9,686 bases of DNA from contig PXSZ01000063.1 of assembly GCA_003023105.1 (NCBI GenBank), positions 1-9,686 on the forward strand, read 5' to 3'. The DNA comes from Bacteroidetes bacterium QH_10_64_37. Its GTDB lineage: Bacteria; Bacteroidota; Rhodothermia; Rhodothermales; Salinibacteraceae. Each line of letters starts with the position of its first letter. Position 1 is the first letter of the stretch. The translations under genes were made by a program, and so were the position numbers. Below the pieces are notes generated by a model, which saw only the letters and a list, made by a program, of their open reading frames with translations, was not told the origin of the DNA and did not search any database. This document shows positions 1 through 7,260 of this stretch, in pieces.

Positions 1-1715
1 AGCTGCAGGTTCGTCCGCCCGTTCCACGTGTTCTCCTCCAGCGAGAAGAGAAGCTCCACGGGCGTCCCAGTTTCCTGACTCTCCTGGAGCACGGAGAGCT
101 TCTCCCCCATCCCGAAGCCAATGGCGTCGAAGGTATCGCCGGTCGACGAGTCCTGCTGCCGCACCTCGAACTTGAGGTGACTGTCGTCGCTGCCCACCGT
201 GCGCGCCGCCACCACATCCAGGTCCCCCGCGTGGAAGACGGGCGTCGGGTTGGACGGACCGAACGGCCCAAACTGTTTGAGTACCGCCCAGAAGCGATCC
301 TCCACCGAGCCGATCGTGTCAAGGTCTACCGGCGCGTCCACCTTGATCGTCGGCGTCAGGAGTTCGGGCGTCACGCGCTCACCGACGGCCGCGTCGAAGC
401 GGTCGCGGAACGTCTCGATGTCATCCGCCTGAAGCGACAGGCCTGCCGCGTGGTCGTGCCCCCCGAACTGCGTGAGCACGTCCTCGCAGTCCGCGAGCGC
501 CTCGTAGATGTTGATGCCCTCGATGGAGCGGGCCGACCCTTTCACCTCCTCGCCGTTGTGGGTGAGCAGGATGGCGGGCTTGTGGAAGCGCTCGACGATG
601 TTGCTGGCCACGATGCCGATGACGCCAAGGTGCCAGTCCGGATCGTAGAGGACGAGGGCGTGCGGACTGCGGGCCGTAATCTGCCGCTCGGCTCGTTCGA
701 TGGCGTCCCCCTCGGTGGCGTCGTCGATGCGGCGCCGCTCGCGGTTGAGGTGTTCGAGCTCGGCAGCCATCGGCTCGGCCTCTTCGAAGTTCGGAGCCAG
801 CAGGAGCTCGACCGCCGTGGACGCGTGGTCCATGCGGCCCGCAGCGTTGATGCGGGGCCCGAGGGTAAAGACGATGTTGCCGGTCGACGTCACCGACTGT
901 AGATCGAGGTTGGCGGCCTCGGCCAGCGCCCGGATGCCCGGACGCACGCTGTCCTGCAGGGCCCGCAGGCCCTCCGCCATAAGCACCCGGTTTTCGCCGT
1001 AGAGCGGCACAATGTCGCTCGCCGTGGAGAGGGCGAGGAGGTCGAGGTAGTCGAAGGCCGCGTCCGGATCCTCGTCTCGGTGTGCGAGGGTGGCCTGCAC
1101 GAGCTTGAAGGCAAGCCCGCACCCCGATAGCTCCGCGAACGGATAGTCGTCATCGGGCCGCTTCGGATCGAGCACCGCCAGGGCCTTGGGCAGGGTGTCC
1201 TCGGGCGTGTGGTGGTCCGCGATGATGAGATCGAGCCCCTGCTCTTGCGCGTAGGCCGCCTCCTCGTGGGCCGTGATGCCGCAGTCGAGCGCCACGACCA
1301 GAGCGGCGTCCCGCTCTGCGGCTGTATCGAGGCCGCGCCCGCAGAGGCCATAGCCGTCCTCGTACCGGTCTGGGATGAAGAAGGAGACATCGACGCCACG
1401 GGATTGCAGGAAATCGGTGAGGAGCGCCGCGGCCGTCGTCCCGTCCACGTCGTAGTCGCCGTAGACGAGCACCCGCTCGCCCTGCTCGATGGCCTCGGAC
1501 AGACGGGCGGCGGCCGCCGTCATATCCCGAATGCCTTCGGGGTCGTGGAGAGCCGACCGGTCGGCTCGGAAGAAGTGCTTGGCCTCCTCGAACGTCGTGA
1601 TGCCGCGCAGGACGAGGACCCGGGCGAGGGCGGAGGGGAGGTCGTTGAGCTCGCGTTGGAGGCGCGGCACGACCTCGGAATTGTCGAGCGAACGGGAGGT
1701 CCAGCGATAGGTCAT
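1..1715 (-). CDS. recJ: Single-stranded-DNA-specific exonuclease RecJ (3' end beyond window)
   Basis: RecJ is a cytoplasmic 5'-to-3' exonuclease of the DHH phosphoesterase superfamily. It degrades single-stranded DNA in recombinational repair, mismatch repair and rescue of stalled forks. Translating the minus strand from the ATG at 1715 gives 571 residues running off the left edge; E. coli RecJ has about 577, so little is missing. The catalytic metal-binding motifs are all present: GDYDVDG (86-92), DCGI (144-147), DHH (167-169) and the ASDIVPL segment (232-238). The DHHA1 part follows with GPRINAAGRM (286-295), GSARSIEG (393-400) and GGHDHAAG (418-425). The remaining C-terminal part fits the OB-fold region. 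The protein is acidic. It is transcribed divergently from rho and no Shine-Dalgarno precedes the ATG. The motif set makes the identification secure; the start is the first Met of the conserved N-terminus. Confidence 0.96.
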   Translation of the reverse strand, partial: MTYRWTSRSLDNSEVVPRLQRELNDLPSALARVLVLRGITTFEEAKHFFRADRSALHDPEGIRDMTAAAARLSEAIEQGERVLVYGDYDVDGTTAAALLTDFLQSRGVDVSFFIPDRYEDGYGLCGRGLDTAAERDAALVVALDCGITAHEEAAYAQEQGLDLIIADHHTPEDTLPKALAVLDPKRPDDDYPFAELSGCGLAFKLVQATLAHRDEDPDAAFDYLDLLALSTASDIVPLYGENRVLMAEGLRALQDSVRPGIRALAEAANLDLQSVTSTGNIVFTLGPRINAAGRMDHASTAVELLLAPNFEEAEPMAAELEHLNRERRRIDDATEGDAIERAERQITARSPHALVLYDPDWHLGVIGIVASNIVERFHKPAILLTHNGEEVKGSARSIEGINIYEALADCEDVLTQFGGHDHAAGLSLQADDIETFRDRFDAAVGERVTPELLTPTIKVDAPVDLDTIGSVEDRFWAVLKQFGPFGPSNPTPVFHAGDLDVVAARTVGSDDSHLKFEVRQQDSSTGDTFDAIGFGMGEKLSVLQESQETGTPVELLFSLEENTWNGRTNLQ

Positions 1716-1756
1716 CGGCAATGCAACGGCGAAAGGAATGAGTGTAACGGGATTGG

Positions 1757-1762
1757 ATTATA
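1757..1762 (-). promoter_or_regulatory. Possible -10 element of the recJ promoter
   Basis: Read on the minus strand, these bases are a perfect TATAAT in an AT-rich pocket (about 1735-1820) that stands out from the GC-rich surroundings. It lies 41 bases upstream of the recJ ATG, which would give a 5' leader of roughly 35 nt. No good -35 hexamer sits 16-18 bp further upstream, and many Bacteroidota promoters use a different -33/-7 consensus, so this is a suggestion from position and sequence only. Confidence 0.35.
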
Positions 1763-1785
1763 TAAGACAAATGAGCCGTGCCGTC

Positions 1786-1815
1786 GTAACAATACGTACT
1801 GATTCCGTCTAAAAT
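1786..1815 (+). promoter_or_regulatory. Weak candidate promoter for rho
   Basis: GTAACA (1786-1791, 4 of 6 matches to TTGACA) is followed after 18 bp by TAAAAT (1810-1815, 5 of 6 matches to TATAAT) on the plus strand. It is the best plus-strand sigma70-like pair I could see in the recJ/rho gap. If real, it gives rho a leader of more than 500 nt and places the 10-bp direct repeat at the transcription start. Chance occurrence in AT-rich sequence is quite possible. Confidence 0.22.
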
Positions 1816-1836
1816 TGTGCGTGCGCAATTGTGCGT
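1813..1836. repeat. 10-bp direct repeat, possible operator
   Basis: AATTGTGCGT occurs twice, at 1813-1822 and 1827-1836, with a 14-bp centre-to-centre spacing. The first seven bases, AATTGTG, recur at about 1959. The pair lies in the recJ/rho divergent region next to the promoter-like AT-rich pocket, where a regulator binding site would be expected. No regulator can be named from the sequence. Confidence 0.45.
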
Positions 1837-1842
1837 CCCCCC

Positions 1843-1873
1843 AGGAGGGCGACGGTCCTCGGAGGTCCCTCCT
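1843..1873 (+). repeat. Inverted repeat / hairpin in rho leader
   Basis: AGGAGGG (1843-1849) and CCCTCCT (1867-1873) are perfect 7-nt inverted arms separated by 17 nt. The intervening bases can themselves fold weakly (CCT/AGG around 1857-1865). There is no downstream T-run, so this is not an intrinsic terminator. Read on the plus strand it would be a structure early in the rho leader; AGGAGGG is also Shine-Dalgarno-like, but no gene starts just after it. Confidence 0.4.
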
Positions 1874-2059
1874 CCGTACGCGCTGCCTCCTCGGAGCCGA
1901 CCGGAACGGTGCTTGCGGGCACTTCACCAGGCTGCTCCCTCGAACAACGAACACCGAATTGTGAACCAATGTGCTTACGCAGTGCGTAGCAGACGATCCG
2001 AATTGCCCCGAGTGTGTCCCTTCGAGTTGAGTTTCGACCACATCAGCCTGTTCCCTCCT

Positions 2060-2076
2060 CGACCCTGAGCGGGTCG
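2060..2076 (+). repeat. Small hairpin in rho leader
   Basis: CGACCC (2060-2065) and GGGTCG (2071-2076) are a perfect 6-bp stem with loop TGAGC. No T-run follows, so it is not an intrinsic terminator. It lies about 280 nt upstream of the conserved rho ATG. Its role, if any, is unknown; it may shape the leader RNA. Confidence 0.35.
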
Positions 2077-2213
2077 GAACTCTCTGTGGAATGGGCAGGC
2101 CCTCACTTCTCGCCCGGAAGCCGGCGATAGCTGCGTAGGTGACGACCGTTGTGTCCAGTGGCAGACGCCGCTCCACCGAAGATGCTTTTCTTTTACGAAG
2201 GCTGCCCCTTATC

Positions 2214-2230
2214 GGCTTCTTGCAAGAGCC
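2214..2230 (+). repeat. Imperfect palindrome before the alternative rho ATG
   Basis: The bases GGCTTCTTGCAAGAGCC form an almost perfect inverted repeat (GGCT..CTTG pairing with CAAG..AGCC, one bulged T). It ends four bases before the ATG at 2235, one of the alternative in-frame rho starts. It could be a protein-binding palindrome or a hairpin in the leader RNA; the sequence alone does not decide. Confidence 0.3.
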
Positions 2231-2357
2231 GACTATGCCTTCAAAGAAAACCCAACCGCATCGCTTCTTTGCCTCCCCGAATGGCCCCCGTCTCCGTCTT
2301 GGATCTCCTAATGATCCGCATCGCCCCGGCGGCCCCCATGTACCCGTGAGTGACCCA

Positions 2358-3782
2358 ATGAAGATTTCGACGTTGCAAGAGAAGAAGCTCGACGAGCTGC
2401 ACGAGATTGCCCGCGAGCTCGATCTGTCCGATTACGCCGAGCTTCGCAAGCAGGACCTCATCTACCGCATCCTGGAGGCGCAGGCCGAAGGAGCCACGCC
2501 GGAGGAAGACGAGTCCCAACAGCCGCCGGGAGACGCGAACGCCCTCTCGACCTCTCCTCCATCGGGCCACGGCACCGAGGAAGAGTCGACGCCTGCCCGC
2601 TCTCCGTCCCGGGGTGGGGACACCGGCAAGCCGGCTTACATGCGGCGCTACGACCCCGACAAGACGAAGCTCCGGGGCATGATCGAAAAGGTCGGCGTCC
2701 TCGAAATTCTGCCCGACGGGTACGGCTTCCTCCGATCCGACGAGTACAGTTACCAGTCGAGCCCGGACGACATCTACGTCTCTCCCTCACAGATCAAGCG
2801 CTTTGGGTTGCAGGAGGGCGACACGGTGAAGGGCCGCGTGCGCCCGCCGAAGGAAGGAGAAAAGTTCTTCGCCCTCATTCAGGTCGACTCGATCAATGGC
2901 CTCGACCCAAGCGAGATCGACGAGCGGGTCGACTACGAGTACCTGACGCCCGTTTTTCCCCAGGAGCGCTTCACACTCGAGGTCGAACCGGACAACCACG
3001 GTCCCCGCATTCTCGATCTGTTTGCCCCAATTGGGAAGGGACAGCGCGGTCTCATCGTCTCGCCCCCCAAGGCGGGCAAAACGGTGCTTCTTCAAAAGAT
3101 TGCCAAAGGCATTACGACCAACCATCCGGACACACACCTTCTCGTCCTGCTCATCGACGAGCGCCCGGAGGAGGTGACCGACATGGACCGCACGGTGGAC
3201 GGGGAGGTGATCGCCTCCACGTTCGACCGAGATCCGGAGCGCCACGTGGAGGTGGCCGATACGGTGCTCCTGAAGGTGCGGCGCCTCGTGGAGTCGGGGC
3301 AGGACGTGTGCGTGCTGCTCGACTCGATTACGCGCCTGGCCCGTGCCCACAACGCCGTGACGCCGGAGAAGGGACGCACGCTTTCGGGCGGAATCGAGGC
3401 CGGAGCCCTGCGCGGTCCGAAGCGGTTCTTCGGCGCCGCTCGCAACGTCGAAGAAGGCGGCTCCCTCACCATCATCGGCACGGCCCTGGTCGACACCGGA
3501 AGCCGCATGGACCAGGTCATCTTCGAGGAGTTCAAGGGCACCGGCAACATGGAACTCGTCCTGGACCGCGAGATGGCCGACCGGCGCCTCTACCCGGCCA
3601 TCGACCTGATCCTCTCCGGCACCCGCCGCGAGGAGCTCCTGCTGCCGAAGCCGCAACTGAAGCGCGTGTGGGTGATGCGCAAGATCCTGGCCGACATGGA
3701 GCCGATCGAGGCCATGGAGTTCCTTCTCGACAAGATGAAGGGCACGGAGAACAACGAGGAATTCCTGGAAACGATGAATTAA
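2358..3782 (+). CDS. rho: Transcription termination factor Rho
   Basis: Rho is the hexameric RNA-dependent ATPase/helicase that binds C-rich nascent RNA and terminates transcription. The 474-residue protein begins with a Rho_N helical domain (about 1-44, opening [10 protein letters not shown]). A Ser/Pro/Glu-rich linker of about 55 residues follows, absent from the 419-residue E. coli protein. Next come the RNA-binding cold-shock-like domain with DGYGFLRS (120-127) and the RecA-type ATPase. The ATPase has the P-loop PPKAGKT (K241, T242), [10 protein letters not shown] (267-276), [11 protein letters not shown] from D322, [18 protein letters not shown], and the arginine-finger region SGTRREELL (R423). 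All catalytic motifs look intact. The ATG at 2358 is chosen because Rho_N starts there; in-frame GTG 2139, ATG 2235 and GTG 2346 are alternatives adding Pro/His/Arg-rich sequence. No clear ribosome binding site precedes any of them. The gene appears monocistronic, ending in an intrinsic terminator. Confidence 0.96.
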   Translation: MKISTLQEKKLDELHEIARELDLSDYAELRKQDLIYRILEAQAEGATPEEDESQQPPGDANALSTSPPSGHGTEEESTPARSPSRGGDTGKPAYMRRYDPDKTKLRGMIEKVGVLEILPDGYGFLRSDEYSYQSSPDDIYVSPSQIKRFGLQEGDTVKGRVRPPKEGEKFFALIQVDSINGLDPSEIDERVDYEYLTPVFPQERFTLEVEPDNHGPRILDLFAPIGKGQRGLIVSPPKAGKTVLLQKIAKGITTNHPDTHLLVLLIDERPEEVTDMDRTVDGEVIASTFDRDPERHVEVADTVLLKVRRLVESGQDVCVLLDSITRLARAHNAVTPEKGRTLSGGIEAGALRGPKRFFGAARNVEEGGSLTIIGTALVDTGSRMDQVIFEEFKGTGNMELVLDREMADRRLYPAIDLILSGTRREELLLPKPQLKRVWVMRKILADMEPIEAMEFLLDKMKGTENNEEFLETMN

Positions 3783-3814
3783 TCGCTCCGCACTCCGGAG
3801 ACGATCCTTCTCAG

Positions 3815-3847
3815 GGACGCATGGCCCCGCGCCGTGCGTCCTTTTTT
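3815..3847 (+). terminator. Intrinsic terminator of rho
   Basis: An 11-bp stem, GGACGCATGGC (3815-3825) with GCCGTGCGTCC (3831-3841), contains one T-G wobble. It closes a 5-nt loop and is followed at once by six T (3842-3847). It begins 32 bases after the rho stop codon. This is a textbook Rho-independent terminator, so rho mRNA does not need Rho to end and is probably separate from the downstream gene. Confidence 0.93.
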
Positions 3848-3880
3848 GTTGTTCGTTCGGCGAATTGAGCGGCCCGCAAA

Positions 3881-3950
3881 GTCGCCCACCTCCCACCCTT
3901 CCCAACCTCTACGTCCCCACGCTCCCCCCGCACAGCTCCGCAACCCGAGG
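3881..3950 (+). other. C-rich spacer tract upstream of the tricorn-like gene
   Basis: By hand count these 70 bases hold 40 C and only 10 G. Bases 3885-3903 read CCCACCTCCCACCCTTCCC, so the minus strand has a canonical G-quadruplex motif (four GGG runs, loops of 2, 1 and 4). On the plus-strand RNA the tract is the kind of unstructured C-rich, G-poor sequence that Rho binds. It lies between the rho terminator and the next ATG, and no promoter is evident in it. Composition is observed; any function is inferred. Confidence 0.5.
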
Positions 3951-3986
3951 CCGTCGTTTGTGTAGGAGAGGGCTGCAACACGTTGA

Positions 3987-6900
3987 ATGAGTCTCCTTCC
4001 CGCCTCCATGCAAACGCGCGTCCTCGCTTCTCTCCTCTTCGTCACCCTTTTCGTCACGCCGAGCGTCGCCCAAGACACCGATCCCTTCGTGCGCCACCCG
4101 GCCGTCCATCCGGACGGGAACCGGATCGCGTTCTCCTACCAAGGCGACCTCTGGACCGTCCCCGTCGACGGCGGCACCCCCGAGCGGCTCACCATCCACG
4201 AAGCCTACGAGGGCCAGCCCCGCTGGGGCCCTGACGGCCACCGCATCGCATTCACGAGCGACCGCTACGGCAACGACGACCTCTACGTGATGGACGCGGC
4301 CGGCAGCACGCCGGAGCGCCTCACGCATCACTCGACCGGCGACGCCATCGGCGGCTGGACGCCGGACGGACAAATTCTCTTTACCACCCGACGCACCTAC
4401 GCCCAGGCCGAGTGGTCGGACGAGATCTACACGGTCGACGGGGAGGGAGGCACGCCGGACCGGCGGCTCGACGCCGTGGGCAGTTCGCCCCGCATGTCGC
4501 CGGACGGGCGCTTCATCGCCTTCGTGCGGGGGAACAACGATGTCACCAAGAAAGGCTACGAAGGCCCCGCCGACCGCAACGTGTGGGTCTACGACACGGA
4601 AAACGACACGTACACGCAGGTCACCACCTACGCGGGCAACGACCACAGCCCCGTGTGGACCGGCCCGCGCACGCTGATCTACGTCAGCGAGCAGAGCGGC
4701 ACCTACAACGCCCACCGCCTGAGCCTTACGGACCGGGGCGCGGCCGAGGGGTCGCCGGAGGCGGTCACGACCTTCGAGGAGGACGGCGTGCGGAGCCTCA
4801 GCGCCGGCAGCGACGGCTCGGTGGTGGCGTTCGAACGTCGGACCGACGTCTACGTGATCGAGAACGGCGACGCGCCGCGTCCGCTCGACGTGACCGTGCC
4901 GTCCGACTACCGGTTCAGTCCCACCGAGCAGATGGAGATGACCAACGGCCTCCGCGACTACGCCGTCTCCCCCGACGGTGAGCAGATCGCTCTCGTGCTC
5001 CGCGGCGAGCTCTTCCTCATGCAGAACGAGACCGACGAGCCTCGCACCACGCGCCTCACTGAGCACGCCTACCGGGACCGCAGCGTGGCCTGGATGAACG
5101 ATTCGACCCTCGTCTTCTCGTCGGACCGCAGCGGCAACCAGTACGACCTCTACCGGCTCGAATCGGCCGATTCCGAGCATCCCGGCAACCTGTACGACGC
5201 CCTGAAATATTCCGTGGAGCGCCTCACGAATACGCCCGAGGACGAGCGCGTGCTGGCGATGGCCCCCGACTACGGCCACGTGGCGTTCCGCCGCGGGGCC
5301 ATGACGAGTTACGGCGAGGGGCAGCTCATCACGGCTGCCATCTCGGACGGCACCATCGAGGAAGAAACCGTGCTCGTGGAGGGCTGGAACGCCCCCACCG
5401 ACGTCGCCTGGAGCCCCGACAGCGAGTGGCTCGCCTACAGCCAGAACAATCTCAACTTCAACTCCGACGTCCACGTCCACGCCGCCGACGGGGCAACCGG
5501 CCCGGTCAACGTGACCCAACACCCTGGGAGCGACGGGAAGCCGGTATGGAGCCCGGACGGCTCGAAGCTCGGCTTCGTCTCCGATCGCAGTGGGAGCGAC
5601 GCCGACATCTGGTTTGCGTGGCTCCAGGAGGAGGATTGGGAAAAGACCGAGCGCGACTGGGAGGCAATCGAAGACCAGGAAGAGGAGAAAGAAAACGGGG
5701 GTAAGAAGAACGACGACGGAGACACGCCGAACGTGGAGATCGACCTCCAAAACATCCACGACCGCCTCGAACGCGTCACGGCCATGCCGGGCGGCGAGGA
5801 CGACCCGGTAATCGCGAAGGCGGGAGAGACGTTCTACTTCGTGGCGGGAGAGGACGGGCGGACCGCCGACTACGACACGGAGGTAGACCTCTACCAGATC
5901 CAGTGGGACGGCTCCGAACGAAAGCGCGTGACCGAGGGCGGTGTGGCGCCCTCCAGCGTGCGCCTCACCCCGGACAGCACGCAGATCACGTTCACCCACT
6001 CCGGCGGCCAGATGGCCCGCGTGCCCACCGAGAACAACGAACTGGAGCGGCTCCCCTTCGCTGCCTCCATGACGGTGGACCACGAGGAGGAACGGCGCCA
6101 GATCTTCGCGGAGGTCGGCCGGGCCCTCGGGGACGGCTTCTATGACTCGAATTTCCACGGCGACGACTGGAGCGCCCTCCTCGAGGAGTACCGCCCCTGG
6201 GCCATGGAGGCCTCCACTACGCAGGACTTCCAGGACGTCATCAACCTCATGCTCGGCGAGCTGAACGCCAGCCACATGGGCTACTATGCCGGCGACCGGG
6301 CCGAGACGCAAGAGGAGCGCACCGGCCGGCTCGGCGTGGAACTCGACCCGGTCGACGACGGCGTCGAGGTGCAGCGGGTCGTCCCCCGCTCGCCTGCCGA
6401 TCGGGAGGCGAGCACGCTTCGGGAGGGCGACGTGATTACGGCGGTGAACGGCCGATCGGTGGCCGAGGTCGAAAACTTCTACCAGCTTCTGGAGGGCACC
6501 GTCAAGGAGAAGATCCTCCTGAGCGTCACTGGCCCCGACGGCGACGAGCGCACCGTCCGCATCCGCCCCACCGGCAACCTCAGCGATGAACTGTACCGCG
6601 AGTGGGTGGAGGAGCGCAAGCGGCTCGTGGACGAGTACTCCAACGGACGCCTCGGCTACATCCACGTGGAGGGCATGAACTGGGACAGCTTCGAGCACTT
6701 CGAGCGCGAGCTCTACGCCAGCGCCCACGACAAGGAAGGCCTCCTCATCGACGTGCGCTTCAACGGCGGCGGCTGGACGACCGACTACCTGATGACGGTG
6801 CTCAACGTGCAGCGCCACGCCTACACGGTGCCCCGAGGCGCGACGGACAATCTCCAGCAGAACCACACAGAGTTCCGTGCGCACTACCCGTTCGGCGAGC

Positions 6901-7256
6901 GCCTCCCCTACGCGGCGTGGACGAAGCCGGTGGCCGCCCTCGCCAACGAAAACAGCTACTCCAACGCCGAGATCTTCTCCCACGCCTTCAAAAACCTCGA
7001 CCACGGGTCGCTCGTGGGGGAGCCCACGTTCGGCGCCGTCATTTCGACGGGGGGCGTGCCTTTCATCAATGGCTCCTACGCACGCATGCCGTTCCGCGGC
7101 TGGTACGTCTACCAGACCGACAAAAACATGGAGCACGGCCCCGCCCGGCCGGACATCCGGGTCGACAACCCGCCGGGCATCAAGGCCGAGGGCGAGGACC
7201 CGCAGCTGCGCCGCGCCGTGAAGGCCCTCCTGAATGGTGACACTGTCCAGCAGTGA
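3987..7256 (+). CDS. Exported tricorn-like S41 peptidase
   Basis: This 1089-residue protein matches the tricorn protease family, which trims oligopeptides (Thermoplasma tricorn has about 1071 residues). Order: signal peptide; two beta-propellers of repeated SPDG/TPDG blades with SDR motifs (about 30-700); an acidic linker; a helical domain; a PDZ domain (about 779-862, opening TGRLGVEL); and the S41 catalytic core. By comparison with tricorn I assign the catalytic residues Ser762-His763 (in NASHMG), nucleophile Ser992 (NENSYSNAEIF) and Glu1049, with NGGG (926-929) near the oxyanion hole. All are present, so it should be active. Unlike cytosolic Thermoplasma tricorn, it carries a Sec signal, implying a periplasmic or extracellular site. 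ATG 3987 is given; ATG 4008 (1082 residues) fits the signal peptide equally well. It lacks TTA, CTA and TCA codons. A terminator separates it from rho; the HAD gene downstream may share its transcript. Confidence 0.92.
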   Translation: MSLLPASMQTRVLASLLFVTLFVTPSVAQDTDPFVRHPAVHPDGNRIAFSYQGDLWTVPVDGGTPERLTIHEAYEGQPRWGPDGHRIAFTSDRYGNDDLYVMDAAGSTPERLTHHSTGDAIGGWTPDGQILFTTRRTYAQAEWSDEIYTVDGEGGTPDRRLDAVGSSPRMSPDGRFIAFVRGNNDVTKKGYEGPADRNVWVYDTENDTYTQVTTYAGNDHSPVWTGPRTLIYVSEQSGTYNAHRLSLTDRGAAEGSPEAVTTFEEDGVRSLSAGSDGSVVAFERRTDVYVIENGDAPRPLDVTVPSDYRFSPTEQMEMTNGLRDYAVSPDGEQIALVLRGELFLMQNETDEPRTTRLTEHAYRDRSVAWMNDSTLVFSSDRSGNQYDLYRLESADSEHPGNLYDALKYSVERLTNTPEDERVLAMAPDYGHVAFRRGAMTSYGEGQLITAAISDGTIEEETVLVEGWNAPTDVAWSPDSEWLAYSQNNLNFNSDVHVHAADGATGPVNVTQHPGSDGKPVWSPDGSKLGFVSDRSGSDADIWFAWLQEEDWEKTERDWEAIEDQEEEKENGGKKNDDGDTPNVEIDLQNIHDRLERVTAMPGGEDDPVIAKAGETFYFVAGEDGRTADYDTEVDLYQIQWDGSERKRVTEGGVAPSSVRLTPDSTQITFTHSGGQMARVPTENNELERLPFAASMTVDHEEERRQIFAEVGRALGDGFYDSNFHGDDWSALLEEYRPWAMEASTTQDFQDVINLMLGELNASHMGYYAGDRAETQEERTGRLGVELDPVDDGVEVQRVVPRSPADREASTLREGDVITAVNGRSVAEVENFYQLLEGTVKEKILLSVTGPDGDERTVRIRPTGNLSDELYREWVEERKRLVDEYSNGRLGYIHVEGMNWDSFEHFERELYASAHDKEGLLIDVRFNGGGWTTDYLMTVLNVQRHAYTVPRGATDNLQQNHTEFRAHYPFGERLPYAAWTKPVAALANENSYSNAEIFSHAFKNLDHGSLVGEPTFGAVISTGGVPFINGSYARMPFRGWYVYQTDKNMEHGPARPDIRVDNPPGIKAEGEDPQLRRAVKALLNGDTVQQ
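4008..4070 (+). other. Predicted Sec signal peptide of the tricorn-like peptidase
   Basis: From the second in-frame ATG the protein opens MQTRVLASLLFVTLFVTP, then SVA before QD. This is a short positively charged start, a hydrophobic core of about 13 residues, and an S-x-A signal peptidase I site predicted after Ala (base 4070). There is no lipobox cysteine, so it is not a lipoprotein. With the upstream ATG at 3987 the signal simply gains seven residues. Confidence 0.8.
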
Positions 7257-7260
7257 CGAC

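Larger units (their letters stand above)
1716..2357. other. recJ-rho divergent intergenic region / rho leader
   Basis: This 642-bp stretch contains no gene I can support. Short open frames here encode Arg/Pro/Cys-rich products unlike the acidic proteins around them. It holds the promoter-like pocket, the direct repeat and three hairpins listed separately. From 2139 the rho reading frame is open without a stop, so the last 219 bases could in principle be coding. The encoded sequence there is Pro/Arg/His-rich low complexity, not resembling any Rho domain, and I treat it as leader. Confidence 0.6.

Noticed and set aside
177..902. A 241-codon plus-strand open frame at the left end.
   Set aside because: It is antisense to RecJ, whose DHH and DHHA1 motifs are unambiguous on the minus strand; the plus product is Arg/Val-rich and without motifs.
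1712..2176. A 154-codon minus-strand open frame in the recJ/rho gap.
   Set aside because: The product is Arg/Ser-rich with no motif, is not acidic like its neighbours, and the frame runs through the promoter-like pocket up to the recJ start. It looks like non-coding leader.
2787..3905. A 372-codon minus-strand open frame opposite rho.
   Set aside because: It lies opposite a highly conserved Rho coding sequence and its product is His/Leu/Arg-rich with no recognisable motif; it is a by-product of codon bias.
3964..3970. A purine stretch (about GGAGAGG) as ribosome binding site of the tricorn-like gene.
   Set aside because: It lies about 16 bases before the ATG at 3987 and farther from ATG 4008, too distant for normal use, and other genes here also lack such sites.
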